In this document: positions 16,444-25,186 of the stretch, in pieces
Position numbering within the stretch: position 1 is the first letter of the stretch
How the letters are laid out: each line of letters starts with the position of its first letter
Source: UBA6186 sp050012295
GTDB taxonomy: Bacteria; Pseudomonadota; Gammaproteobacteria; UBA6186; Azoamicaceae
Length of the DNA: 51,478 nucleotides
Assembly: GCA_050012295.1 (NCBI GenBank)
Contig: JBEKHL010000004.1
Coordinates: forward strand, 1 to 51,478
Direction of reading: 5' to 3'
The notes under the pieces: model-generated
What the model saw: the letters and a program-made list of their open reading frames with translations, nothing else
Database searches by the model: none
Told to the model about the DNA's origin: nothing
Program-made: the position numbers and the translations under genes

Positions 16444-17721
16444 TTAATTCCATCGTTTAAAAATCAAGCAAGCATTTACATCGCCAAACCCGAAACTAGC
16501 TTTAGCTAGAACATTTAAATCAGTTTCTTTGGTCTTGTGAATAATACTATCTGAAAATTGCTCAAGCTTAAAGTGAAGATCCTCACAATTAATTGAACCA
16601 TGAATAAATCCTTTGCATAGTTGCAGTATACTAGCAACACATTCTATCGCGCCAGCTGCCCCTAAGGAATGCCCAATTAATGATTTAGTTGAATTAATTG
16701 GCGGGAGTTCGCTAGGTTGACATTTTAGAGCTTTTTGCCAATTATTAATTTCTAATGTATCGGCCATGGTAGCGGTTAAATGGCCATTAATTAAGTCAAT
16801 ATCTTTATAATTAATTTTTGCCATAGTAATAGCTTCTTGTATACAACGTACTACACCAGCTGGGTTAGGGGCAGAAATACTACCGCCGTTACGTTGCCCA
16901 CCACAATTAACATGTACTCCTATAATTTCAGCATAAATTTTAGCACCTCGTTCTTCAGCACTTTCTAAACTCTCTAACATTAATACACCAGCTCCAGAGC
17001 CAGGAACAAAACCAGAGGCGGTTTGACTCATTGGTCTAGACGCTTGCTGAGGAGTATCATTAAAGCCACGAGCAAGAACTCGCATAGCATCAAAAGTAGC
17101 CCAAGTATATTGAGAAGCTCCTTCGGTTGCTCCAGCTAACATTCTTTTTGCTCTTTTTTCTTTTATGGCCCAAAAAGCATTAATTATAGCTTCTGTTCCA
17201 GTGCTACAAGCACTAGAATTAGTGGTAACTTGTCCACCTAACCCTAGTAAACCACCAACGTTAGCACTGGCAGCGCTAGACATTGCTTGTTCTACCATAG
17301 TAGAACCTAGTCGTTTTACTTTCCCTTGATCAGTAAATTGTGCGACTGGCCCTCCTATAGTTTCGCAGCCACCAACACCAGTTCCTATTATGGCACCAGT
17401 ATCCCAATCAATAATGTTTTCGCTAGGATCTATTAACTTGAAACCAGCATCTCGCCAACAATCAATAGCGGCTATAGCTGCAAAAATCATGCTGCTATTC
17501 ATTGCCATTAAAGATTGGGTCGATAAATATTGTTGTTTTAGAGTATCAATATTTTGCGGTACACCAACTACTTGACAGGAAAAATTTAATTTTTGCAATA
17601 ATTCAGAATGACGGATCCCGGAATAGCAATTTCTTAAGGCAACTTCAAAATCTTTTAAACCATGAGCATTAGGAGCCAAGACCCCTAAACCAGTAATAAC
17701 TATTCTTGATGATGATGTCAT
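16444..17721 (-). CDS. beta-ketoacyl-ACP synthase II (FabF-like)
   Basis: A 425-residue condensing enzyme that elongates acyl-ACP with malonyl-ACP. The catalytic Cys-His-His set is present: C172 in NSSACSTGTEA, H314 in NGHLTAT and H351 in STKSLIGHSLGAAGAIE, with K346. NGHLTAT differs from the usual NAHGTST, so substrate choice may differ from housekeeping FabF. A 4-bp overlap with the FabZ-like gene indicates coupling. Could be called a type II polyketide-like KAS alpha; no chain-length factor partner is present. Confidence 0.88.
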   Translation of the reverse strand: MTSSSRIVITGLGVLAPNAHGLKDFEVALRNCYSGIRHSELLQKLNFSCQVVGVPQNIDTLKQQYLSTQSLMAMNSSMIFAAIAAIDCWRDAGFKLIDPSENIIDWDTGAIIGTGVGGCETIGGPVAQFTDQGKVKRLGSTMVEQAMSSAASANVGGLLGLGGQVTTNSSACSTGTEAIINAFWAIKEKRAKRMLAGATEGASQYTWATFDAMRVLARGFNDTPQQASRPMSQTASGFVPGSGAGVLMLESLESAEERGAKIYAEIIGVHVNCGGQRNGGSISAPNPAGVVRCIQEAITMAKINYKDIDLINGHLTATMADTLEINNWQKALKCQPSELPPINSTKSLIGHSLGAAGAIECVASILQLCKGFIHGSINCEDLHFKLEQFSDSIIHKTKETDLNVLAKASFGFGDVNACLIFKRWN

Positions 17722-18191
17722 CTAGGTACCCCTATACCAGAAGCTACAGCGCTAGCTAATAGATTATGGTTTTGATCATAAAGTTCTATATTTGCTCGTA
17801 ATTTCATTTTTCTCCAAAAAACTTTAGTTGCTTTTATAGTTACAGTATCTTTAGGGTGCACTGATTTAAAAAATTCTACTTTTGCATCAGTAAACATAGT
17901 TAGCCAGTTATTTATTTTGTTGGGTGGAATTTCTAATGATAATAAATAAATTCCAAAAGCTACAACTCCAACCTGACACATAGATTCTAATAAAATAACT
18001 CCAGGAGTTATTGGTTTATTAGGGAAATGCCCCACATAAAATGATTCATTTTGTTTAAATGTATAAGTACCGCTGATTTCGTTTTCGTTTACATAAAGAA
18101 TTTGATCGATAAAGCGAAATGGTTCTTGTTGAGGAATATATTTTAAAATCTGAGCTGGCGTTAATTGCGCAGTTTTTAATTCTGTACTCAA
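17718..18191 (-). CDS. FabZ-like 3-hydroxyacyl-ACP dehydratase
   Basis: A 157-residue hot-dog-fold dehydratase. The active-site elements are GHFPNKPITPGV (H55) and LLESMCQVG (E69), as in FabZ (His/Glu). It removes water from 3-hydroxyacyl-ACP. It overlaps both neighbours by 4 bp. Having a FabZ-type and a FabA-type dehydratase side by side suggests control over double-bond formation in the product. Confidence 0.88.
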   Translation of the reverse strand: MSTELKTAQLTPAQILKYIPQQEPFRFIDQILYVNENEISGTYTFKQNESFYVGHFPNKPITPGVILLESMCQVGVVAFGIYLLSLEIPPNKINNWLTMFTDAKVEFFKSVHPKDTVTIKATKVFWRKMKLRANIELYDQNHNLLASAVASGIGVPR

Positions 18192-18781
18192 CTAATTTTC
18201 CCTCCTATAGAATTTTTACTAATATGTGGGTAATCTGGATATTGAATACCAACGAAAACTCCCACTTTAGCATCTTTAATTGTATAAATAGCTTGTCCAT
18301 CTACTAATACGTTTGCTGAACCAATAGCATAATAGGCTCCAACAGATTCTTTCTTAACATATCGTCGGATATCTACTTCGTATCGTACTAATTTGTTATG
18401 TGGTCGAATTTGACCAAAAAATTCTACTTCTTTAACGCCCAATGCTCTTCCTGCACCCTTTGCGCCACATAAGGTAGCATAAAAACCAACTAATTGCCAC
18501 ACTGCATCCACCCCTAAGCAACCAGGTTGTACTGGATCAGTACGAAAATGACATTGAAAAAACCAATCACCTAAATTAATGTCTTGTTCGGCAATAATCA
18601 AACCTTTATTGGCATTCTTTTCAATTTTAATTATTCTATCAAACATTAACATTGGTGGGGATGGTAAAATTCCACAGCCTTCTATTGGAGGATCTTCTAT
18701 TAATGATCCCCAAGAAAAACTTAAAAGTTCTTGTTTAGTAAAAGAGGTTTTATTTAAATAATCTTTATATTTTATTTTCAT
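18188..18781 (-). CDS. FabA-like 3-hydroxydecanoyl-ACP dehydratase/isomerase
   Basis: A 197-residue FabA homologue. FFQCHFRTDPVQPGCLGVDAVWQLVGFY aligns with E. coli FabA, with H78 and D92 at exactly the 14-residue spacing of E. coli H70/D84; GAGRALGVKEVEFFGQ also matches. Asp rather than Glu at the second position marks the FabA class, able to isomerise trans-2 to cis-3 double bonds. It is about 25 residues longer than E. coli FabA (172). Part of the overlapped lipid operon. Confidence 0.88.
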   Translation of the reverse strand: MKIKYKDYLNKTSFTKQELLSFSWGSLIEDPPIEGCGILPSPPMLMFDRIIKIEKNANKGLIIAEQDINLGDWFFQCHFRTDPVQPGCLGVDAVWQLVGFYATLCGAKGAGRALGVKEVEFFGQIRPHNKLVRYEVDIRRYVKKESVGAYYAIGSANVLVDGQAIYTIKDAKVGVFVGIQYPDYPHISKNSIGGKIS

Positions 18782-18793
18782 ATTATATTATAG

Positions 18794-19777
18794 TCACCCT
18801 CTTTCAATTACCATACCACCCCAAGTTAACCCGGCTCCGACTACCGCTAGTATAATTTGATCGCCAGATTTAAAATGAGTCCAATTTTGAGATAATACGC
18901 TTGGAGCGCCAGCAGCGCCACAGTTACCAAATTTATCGACATTATATAAATGACGATCTTCAGAAATACTAGTTAATTTACAAACAGAACGTAACATAGT
19001 TAAGTTTGCTTGGTGACCAATAAAATAATAATTATTATGTTGAATGTTACTCTTTTTTTGTAGTTTTTCTATAGTTGCTAAAGTCTTTTTTATAGCAAAT
19101 CGTTGCACTACAGAACCTTCTTGGTAAAAATGTCCACCTGTAGGTATGGTTATTGTTTTCCAACCTCCTGGATTGGATTCCATTATAGTATGAGAAATAT
19201 AAGTATTTGATTTATGTTTTTTGGAAACTATAAGAGCTGTTGAACCGTCGCCAAATAGTACTGCAGATTTTCGATCTGTAAAATCAATAGCACGAGTTAT
19301 ATTTTCTGGCACTACTAATAAAACGTAGTCTGGTAAATTGTCAGCTTGCATTAAATTAATTATATTCATATGAATAGCAAAAGTGGAACATGCTGAATTA
19401 ATATCAAAGGAAGGGGCGTTTATTTCTAATTCTGCTGCAATCATACAAGCTTCCGCTGGTAAAGAGTATTGTGACAAACAGCTTCCAGAGATAACCATAC
19501 CAATATCTTTAGGTAATAAATTAGCATGAGTAAGAGCATTTTTGGCCGCTAAAGCCCCAGTTTGAGCATTAGAAAATTCTAAATGAGAGCCTATAGGTGT
19601 TGGATTTTTATTATAAGTATTTTTAATATAATCTAAAGAAAGCACGGTACGTCTTTCTTGAATCCCAACTCTATCCATAATCCATTCGTTACTGGTTCCT
19701 ATATTTAAATCAGTAAGAAATTGATTATCAATTATATTATTAGGATGAAAATGGCCAATACCATGGATAAAAATCAT
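18794..19777 (-). CDS. beta-ketoacyl-ACP synthase III (FabH-like)
   Basis: A 327-residue initiating ketosynthase. The Cys-His-Asn triad is C130 (DINSACSTFAIH), H255 (FIGHQANLT) and N285 (FGNCGAAGAPS). The N-terminal GIGHFHPNNIIDN..NEWIMDRVGIQERR is also family-typical. It probably condenses a starter acyl-CoA with malonyl-ACP made by the FabD encoded just upstream; the two genes overlap by 4 bp. GNCGAAGAPS instead of GNTSAAS hints at a non-acetyl starter, an inference only. Confidence 0.88.
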   Translation of the reverse strand: MIFIHGIGHFHPNNIIDNQFLTDLNIGTSNEWIMDRVGIQERRTVLSLDYIKNTYNKNPTPIGSHLEFSNAQTGALAAKNALTHANLLPKDIGMVISGSCLSQYSLPAEACMIAAELEINAPSFDINSACSTFAIHMNIINLMQADNLPDYVLLVVPENITRAIDFTDRKSAVLFGDGSTALIVSKKHKSNTYISHTIMESNPGGWKTITIPTGGHFYQEGSVVQRFAIKKTLATIEKLQKKSNIQHNNYYFIGHQANLTMLRSVCKLTSISEDRHLYNVDKFGNCGAAGAPSVLSQNWTHFKSGDQIILAVVGAGLTWGGMVIERG

Positions 19778-20715
19778 ATATTCACAAACATTTTGTTAAG
19801 AGTTTTAACATTTGTAACCGATTGAACAGTTACACCGATAGATTTAAAAAAACCACGTAAAGGAGCAGCTGGTCCAACTTCTAAAATGTGTTTAGCGTGT
19901 TTTAATAACGCTACCATATTTTTTTGCCATTTTACTGAACCGCTGATTTGTTTGGTTAAATATTTAATTAATGTTTCAGTGTTAGAATCTGGATAAAAAT
20001 CTCCATCATAATTAGAAATAACTGATGTTAGAGCAGCTGTATTAAATTTATGTTTAAATTGTAATAAATAATCTTGAAATGGCTCTTCGATTTTTTGCAT
20101 ATAACGAGAATGAAAAGGTGATTTAACAGCAAGATAAACTATGCGCATAGATGGATTAGCTAAAGTTTTTTCTATTTGGTTAACTGTAGCCTGAATATCT
20201 TCGTTGTATCCACTTAAAACTATTTGTTGTATAGAGTTTTCATTAGCTATATCAACTTTGAAATTAGAACAAATATGCTTAATTTGTTCTAGTGGTAGGG
20301 GATCAGCTATAATGGCTACCATACTACCTTCTTTATTATCTATTATAGCATTTTGCATTAATTCACCTCGGAAATGCACAATTTTTAGCGCAACATCAAA
20401 GGGAATAACTTTAGCTGCAACTAGCGCGGTGTATTCTCCTAGAGAATGGCCGGCAAAAAAGGTTGGAGAAAAATCATAATAATTTTTTAATACTTTATAC
20501 ATGGCTATTTCAATAGCTAAAATACATGGTTGAGTGTACTTAGTATCATTTAATTTTATTTCATCGTTTTGACATATTTCATATAAATTAATATTTAAAG
20601 TATCGTTGGCTATGTTAAAAATTTGTTTTGCATCTTCGTAGAGTTCTACAAAATCTTTACCCATGCCTAAGTATTGTGTTCCTTGGCCAGGGAAAATCAC
20701 TCCGTCAAATTGCAT
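19774..20715 (-). CDS. fabD: malonyl-CoA:ACP transacylase
   Basis: A 313-residue transacylase that loads malonate onto ACP. FPGQGTQYLGMG at the N-terminus, the nucleophile elbow GHSLGEY (S91) and SPFHSRYM later are diagnostic. Length is standard (E. coli 309). Its ATG lies 19 bp inside the 3' end of tgt, so the lipid genes appear to be transcribed with yhhQ-tgt. Whether this is the cell's only FabD or one dedicated to the cluster cannot be seen here. Confidence 0.92.
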   Translation of the reverse strand: MQFDGVIFPGQGTQYLGMGKDFVELYEDAKQIFNIANDTLNINLYEICQNDEIKLNDTKYTQPCILAIEIAMYKVLKNYYDFSPTFFAGHSLGEYTALVAAKVIPFDVALKIVHFRGELMQNAIIDNKEGSMVAIIADPLPLEQIKHICSNFKVDIANENSIQQIVLSGYNEDIQATVNQIEKTLANPSMRIVYLAVKSPFHSRYMQKIEEPFQDYLLQFKHKFNTAALTSVISNYDGDFYPDSNTETLIKYLTKQISGSVKWQKNMVALLKHAKHILEVGPAAPLRGFFKSIGVTVQSVTNVKTLNKMFVNI

Positions 20716-21938
20716 AGCTGACTCTCCAAGTTAATATTATAGATAGCGCTATTTAACCAGCGTTTGCGTTCTTTTTCAAGGTTATTGTTTTTAATGGCTT
20801 GACGAATAGCTAGCATTAAGCGATTCATAAATGTTACATTATGAATTGAAAGTAATTGGTATCCTAATAGTTCTTTAGATTTTAAAAGATGATGTAAGTA
20901 TCCTCTAGAGTGATTTTTACAAGTTAAACAATGACAATCTGATTCAATAGCTTGTTCATCTAACCTAAACATTTTATTAGTTAAATTAATATGATTATTT
21001 AGTTTGTTTTCTGGTAAGTGAGGTGGGCGTACTAAAGCGCCACCATGTCTTGCTAATCTAGTTGGGTGAACGCAATCGAAGGTATCAATTCCATTCGCTA
21101 CCCCTGAAAAAATATCATTAATACCACCAATGCCCAATAAATGGGTAGGTTTGGAGCGGTTTAATATAGATGTAGTCATAGAAACGACATCGTACATTTG
21201 ATCGCTAGTTTGTCCTAAAGATCCGCCAATTGCTTGACCAAAAAAAGGATGTTCGTTAATAAAATTACAACTGTCTGAGCGTAAATCTTCGTATATTCCA
21301 CCCTGCACTATGCCATAAAGTGCTTGAGTACCATTATTGCCTTGTTTAAATTCTGTTAAACTGCGAAGTGCCCAACGATGGCTCATTTCCATAGATTTTT
21401 TGGTATATTCTTTCTCTACATGAAACGGAGTACATTCATCTAGTACTAAAATTAGATCGGCTCCTAGATCACGTTGAACTTTAATGGCTTGTTCTGGAGT
21501 TAAAAGATGTGTTTTTCCATCCAAATAAGATCTAAATAAAGCGCCATTTTCGGAGATTTTTAGTAAAGTTTTTTGGGTATAATTATTTTTTTTACCTTTA
21601 ATTTCATTTGCTACCGAACCGTGTCCTAGACTAAAAATTTGAAATCCACCAGAATCTGTTAAAATTGGTCCATTCCAGCCCATAAAACGATGTAAACCAC
21701 CCATTTTAGCAATTATTTCTGAACCAGGTTGAATCATTAAATGATAGGTATTAGCTAAAATAAATTGGGTACCACTAGCTTTCATATCATAAGGAGAAAC
21801 AGCCTTAATAGCTGCTTTAGTGGCACAAAAAATAAATGCCGGTGTTTCGATTGTCCCATGTGGAGTTATAATTTGTCCCAATCGAGCATTATTTTGGTTA
21901 GATTTATAAGAGATCTTAAAATTAAAATTATTATACAT
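20697..21938 (-). CDS. tgt: queuine tRNA-ribosyltransferase
   Basis: A 413-residue enzyme that swaps guanine 34 in GUN-anticodon tRNAs for a queuosine precursor. Catalytic aspartates are D95 (TDSGGFQIF) and D288 (FDCVHPTRLARHGG); the zinc site is C335-x-C337-x2-C340 followed by a His. YGIVQGGIYEDLR and LLGIGGIND are also present. FDCVHPTRLARHGG differs from the common FDCVMPTRNARNG, which may relate to which base it accepts. The yhhQ-type transporter gene precedes it, overlapping by 8 bp. Confidence 0.93.
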   Translation of the reverse strand: MYNNFNFKISYKSNQNNARLGQIITPHGTIETPAFIFCATKAAIKAVSPYDMKASGTQFILANTYHLMIQPGSEIIAKMGGLHRFMGWNGPILTDSGGFQIFSLGHGSVANEIKGKKNNYTQKTLLKISENGALFRSYLDGKTHLLTPEQAIKVQRDLGADLILVLDECTPFHVEKEYTKKSMEMSHRWALRSLTEFKQGNNGTQALYGIVQGGIYEDLRSDSCNFINEHPFFGQAIGGSLGQTSDQMYDVVSMTTSILNRSKPTHLLGIGGINDIFSGVANGIDTFDCVHPTRLARHGGALVRPPHLPENKLNNHINLTNKMFRLDEQAIESDCHCLTCKNHSRGYLHHLLKSKELLGYQLLSIHNVTFMNRLMLAIRQAIKNNNLEKERKRWLNSAIYNINLESQLCNLTE

Positions 21939-22818
21939 ATGCTGCTGAGTCTATTTTTGGTTTTGATTTAAAATAATAGCTTAAGTAAATAATGGGGGAA
22001 GATAGAATAATTACTAATCCATAAGTTACTAAAGTCCAAAGTACGTATGTAAAGAATAACACGTAAAAACTTGCTGGATTTGGAGCTAAAATCTTCCATG
22101 CCAGCATACTAAAAAGCATAGTATCTACTATCGAAGAAAATACTGTTGATATTATAGAACGTAGCCATATTATGCGATTTTTAGTAATTTTTTTTAAGTA
22201 GTCATAGATCCAAATGCTATTTAATTGAGTAAAAACAAAAGATATCAAACTAGCTAATAATATGCGTGGCGAAGGAGTAAATAATATAGATATAGCTTCT
22301 TCTGCTAACAACATATGTTCTGTACCGGCAGATGGAGTAGTTTTGGCTATTAATGGTGGATACCCAATGGCAATAATCATTAATATAGCCATTAAAAGTT
22401 GTGCAGCAAAACAAAACCAAACGCCTTGTTTAGCCATATTTTTTCCGTAATGTTCATTTAAAACATCGCTACATAAATAGGTGGTAGAAAAAACAATGGT
22501 ACCCAAGGCTATTGGTTCTGGGCTAAAACTTAAATTTATCCCTTTAAGTACTTGAATATTGGCAGACAACATAGCTACTATATTATAAATATATAGGCCA
22601 TATGCACCAAACCATCGTAATAAACCTAACATAGTACAAATACAAACCCCGAATAAAATTAAAGAGGTATATTCCGAAGGTAAATTTTGTAGTATTTTAA
22701 TGAAAGGTATAACGAGTAAAGTATCCATGGTGGTAAAATATATCAAAAATAAACCCATTTGTAGAGAGGTATTGTTTTTATAGTATAAAGCAGTATAATC
22801 ACGGTTTAATTCGTGCAA
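21931..22818 (-). CDS. yhhQ: queuosine precursor transporter (YhhQ/VUT family)
   Basis: A 295-residue membrane protein with about seven helices and the VUT-family signature TTYLCSDVLNEHYGKNMAKQG. E. coli YhhQ imports queuosine precursors for Tgt, and the neighbouring tgt supports the same role: salvage of queuine or preQ1 from the environment or host. The long frame opens with TTG at 22818; an ATG at 22758 is the alternative start, and neither has a clear Shine-Dalgarno. It starts next to tRNA-Lys on the other strand. Confidence 0.87.
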   Translation of the reverse strand: MHELNRDYTALYYKNNTSLQMGLFLIYFTTMDTLLVIPFIKILQNLPSEYTSLILFGVCICTMLGLLRWFGAYGLYIYNIVAMLSANIQVLKGINLSFSPEPIALGTIVFSTTYLCSDVLNEHYGKNMAKQGVWFCFAAQLLMAILMIIAIGYPPLIAKTTPSAGTEHMLLAEEAISILFTPSPRILLASLISFVFTQLNSIWIYDYLKKITKNRIIWLRSIISTVFSSIVDTMLFSMLAWKILAPNPASFYVLFFTYVLWTLVTYGLVIILSSPIIYLSYYFKSKPKIDSAAYV

Positions 22819-22829
22819 CTAATTTCGAA

Positions 22830-22902
22830 GGGTCGTTAGCTCAGTCGGTAGAGCAGTAGGCTTTTAACCTATTGGTCGAAGGTTCGAATCCCTCACGACC
22901 CA
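22830..22902 (+). tRNA. tRNA-Lys (anticodon TTT)
   Basis: A 73-nt cloverleaf closely matching bacterial tRNA-Lys: acceptor GGGTCGT/ACGACCC, D arm GCTC..GAGC, anticodon loop CTTTTAA with TTT at 22863-22865, and T loop GGTTCGAATCC. CCA is not encoded. The gene is intact and no att-like duplication of its 3' end was found nearby. Confidence 0.97.
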
Positions 22903-22932
22903 ATTTTTGGATATGATAATATAGGAAATTAT

Positions 22933-23274
22933 ATGAAATTATTGTTAAAAGCATTATTAGGCATTATTACTTATATTGGATTTACGGTAGTAGCCTTAGC
23001 TAGAACATTCGGTGAAGTTTCAAATACTTTATTTTCTGGTGTTAATGTTTTGACCAAATTTTTTTGGGCTGGTTGTATCTTAATTGGAATTTTTTTATTA
23101 GTAGGTAGTTTAATTAATTATCAATCTCATCGTAATAATCCTAAATTAGTACCAATGGCTACAGTAATAACTTATTTATTTTTAGGTATTTTAACTATTA
23201 GTATTCCATTTTTAAATAAATTATTTGGGGCAGATTCTTATGATAGCGCTCAACAATCGACTATTATTCGTTAA
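22933..23274 (+). CDS. IcmD/DotP-like small membrane protein (tentative)
   Basis: A 113-residue protein with an N-terminal hydrophobic segment (possible signal, residues 1-24) and two transmembrane helices. The segment NYQSHRNNPKLVPMATVITYLFLGILTISIPFL resembles the FKQHKDNPTQIP.. region I recall from IcmD (DotP) of the Dot/Icm type IVB secretion system. AGGAAA precedes the ATG. The next gene is a shorter paralogue. No other dot/icm genes are in the window, so this may be a detached paralogue rather than the core subunit. Confidence 0.6.
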   Translation: MKLLLKALLGIITYIGFTVVALARTFGEVSNTLFSGVNVLTKFFWAGCILIGIFLLVGSLINYQSHRNNPKLVPMATVITYLFLGILTISIPFLNKLFGADSYDSAQQSTIIR

Positions 23275-23282
23275 AAGGTTGT

Positions 23283-23492
23283 ATGGCTGCTTATTATAGA
23301 CAAACTCAATGGGAACATTTAAACAAGTTTTTTTTGTTTGCTTTTATAATAATTGGAATTTTTTTTTTAGTATTAGCTATAGTTAAATATCACTCATATC
23401 GTAATAATCCTCAAGCAGTGTCATTGTCTAAAGTAATGATTTATTTATTTTTAGGTATTTTAATTATTAGTGTTCCGTTTTTAAGATTTTAA
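23283..23492 (+). CDS. second, shorter IcmD-like membrane protein
   Basis: A 69-residue paralogue of the preceding protein: KYHSYRNNPQAVSLSKVMIYLFLGILIISVPFL aligns almost position for position with NYQSHRNNPKLVPMATVITYLFLGILTISIPFL. Two helices flank the conserved YRNNP loop. It lies 8 bp downstream, so the pair arose by tandem duplication and is probably co-transcribed. Its 3' end overlaps the convergent M48 protease gene by 12 bp. Function is unknown beyond the IcmD-like resemblance. Confidence 0.6.
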   Translation: MAAYYRQTQWEHLNKFFLFAFIIIGIFFLVLAIVKYHSYRNNPQAVSLSKVMIYLFLGILIISVPFLRF

Positions 23493-24896
23493 ATCTTGAA
23501 TAAATGCTTCTAATTCGATTTTAAATTTTTTTATTCTAGCATATTGAGATGTATTAGCGATTTTTAATGCTTGGTCTAATTTTTGATTAGCAGCTGGTAG
23601 ATTGTCGGTTATAATTAATAATTTTGCTTGGGTTAATAAATCTTCTGATGGGTCGTTTAGTTTTTGTGCACAGGCAATAAGCAATTTATATATTGTTGGT
23701 TCCTCAATAAGCTCATAGATCTGGTCGTAATTATAATTTTTTAAAATATGTTTAGCTTCTAACGGTAAATTAAAAATTAATAAAATTTGTGCATAATCTA
23801 AAACTAACGGAAAATAATCTGGGTATAATTGTATCAAACCAGATAACTTGGTTTTTGCGGCTTTAATATTAGTTGTTGTTTGTAAATTAGCTAAGGATAG
23901 CTGAATAATAATATTTTCTGGGTTTTTTAATGCCAGTTCTTTTAGAATTTTTTCCGCTTGTGAAATTTTATGTAAATTTTGTAAAACTAAAGCTTGTTCA
24001 TATTTTAATACAGTGTAATTATTATAGCGATGATTTTTTAATTGAGTTTCAATGTGTGCCAATAGATCGATTTTATTAACATTAGAATTAGCGTTAATTC
24101 TTGCTTTAATTAAATGGTAATCTAAATGATCTACAAATTGTTTATAATTAATTTTTTTAGTACGACCTAAAGCATCAGAGATCCGTGATTCAAACATTGG
24201 GTGAGTTAATAGATATTCAGGTATTTTTTGTTGATAAAGATGTAGTTGGCTAAATCGTTGAAAAATATTAGGCATGGCTTGCGGATCAAAACCAGATTTA
24301 GCTAGTATTTGGATACCAATACGATCAGCCTCTTGTTCATTGTCCCTAGAAAAATTTAACATATGTTGCATATGACTTCCTAAGACTAACGTAGTTAAAT
24401 GTGGATTAATAATGGCAGTAGCTATCGCACCGGCAATGGTAATGGGCATTAATTTTTGTTGTTGCAATAATTGTCTAGCGGAATGTTTTTGAGTTATGTG
24501 ACTAATTTCATGAGCCAAAATAGCGGCAAGCTCACTTTCTGATTCTGTTACCTTAATTAATTCCGGGTAAATTCCAATATTACCCCCAAAAAATGCAAAT
24601 GCATTTATTTCTTTATTGTCGTTGACTATAAAAAAATTAAATTTGTTTAGATCGATTTGTTCGGTATTTGCTAGTAAATTATTACCTAAATGGTTAATAT
24701 ATGCAGTTGATATTAGATCAGGATAAATCATGCCAGCATGTTGTAGTTGATGTAATAGGGATTTGCCGATAATAATTTCTTCTTTAGTAGACATTATTGA
24801 TTGAGTTTCATTACCTAAGTTAGGTAGATTGTTATTTGCGACAGCGCAGTTTATTATTAATACTAATAACCATAAAATAATATTTTTTATAGTCAT
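23481..24896 (-). CDS. M48-family periplasmic metalloprotease with TPR tail (BepA-like)
   Basis: A 471-residue zinc protease. A Sec signal peptide (..LWLLVLIINCAVA) is followed by the M48 catalytic domain with HEISH (residues 129-133) and the third ligand Glu in NEQEADRIG (about 189), then TPR-like helices to the end. This is the BepA/YfgC layout, a periplasmic protease and chaperone that checks outer-membrane proteins such as LptD. The long frame starts at 24938, but the ATG at 24896 gives a proper signal peptide. Divergent from tusA. Confidence 0.87.
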   Translation of the reverse strand: MTIKNIILWLLVLIINCAVANNNLPNLGNETQSIMSTKEEIIIGKSLLHQLQHAGMIYPDLISTAYINHLGNNLLANTEQIDLNKFNFFIVNDNKEINAFAFFGGNIGIYPELIKVTESESELAAILAHEISHITQKHSARQLLQQQKLMPITIAGAIATAIINPHLTTLVLGSHMQHMLNFSRDNEQEADRIGIQILAKSGFDPQAMPNIFQRFSQLHLYQQKIPEYLLTHPMFESRISDALGRTKKINYKQFVDHLDYHLIKARINANSNVNKIDLLAHIETQLKNHRYNNYTVLKYEQALVLQNLHKISQAEKILKELALKNPENIIIQLSLANLQTTTNIKAAKTKLSGLIQLYPDYFPLVLDYAQILLIFNLPLEAKHILKNYNYDQIYELIEEPTIYKLLIACAQKLNDPSEDLLTQAKLLIITDNLPAANQKLDQALKIANTSQYARIKKFKIELEAFIQDLKS

Positions 24897-24941
24897 ATTT
24901 TTTATAATTATTATTTTATTAAACATTTTATTAAACATAAT

Positions 24942-25166
24942 ATGAGTACTTTAGATTTAACTACTTTAACATGCCCATGGCCTATTATAAAAACTAAACA
25001 GGCTATGGACAAATTATCAGGTACAGAAAACTTGCTAGTTATCGTTACTGATCCTAGCTTTATTATAGATTGTAAGGTATACGTAAAAAAGACTGGGCAT
25101 AAATTACTTTCTAGTTGGTATAACGGTAATAATATTTATTGTTTATTACAAAAGGGTTTATCATAG
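24942..25166 (+). CDS. TusA/SirA-family sulfur carrier-like protein
   Basis: A 74-residue protein with the family layout: LDLTTLTCPWPIIKTKQAM, whose Cys in CPxP is the persulfide-carrying residue in TusA, and a C-terminal GHKLLSSWYNGNNIYCLLQK strand pair. TusA relays sulfur to tRNA 2-thiouridine synthesis; many paralogues have other sulfur-transfer roles, so the exact acceptor is open. A permease gene follows after 20 bp, as in many gammaproteobacteria where SirA-like and PerM genes neighbour the BepA gene. Confidence 0.85.
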   Translation: MSTLDLTTLTCPWPIIKTKQAMDKLSGTENLLVIVTDPSFIIDCKVYVKKTGHKLLSSWYNGNNIYCLLQKGLS

Positions 25167-25186
25167 AAAGATAGGAACTAAATTAT

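Noticed and set aside
23481..23492. Overlap of two genes as a sign of an annotation error
   Set aside because: Both the IcmD-like peptide and the M48 protease end within convergent overlap of 12 bp with full domains intact, which is ordinary in compact genomes.
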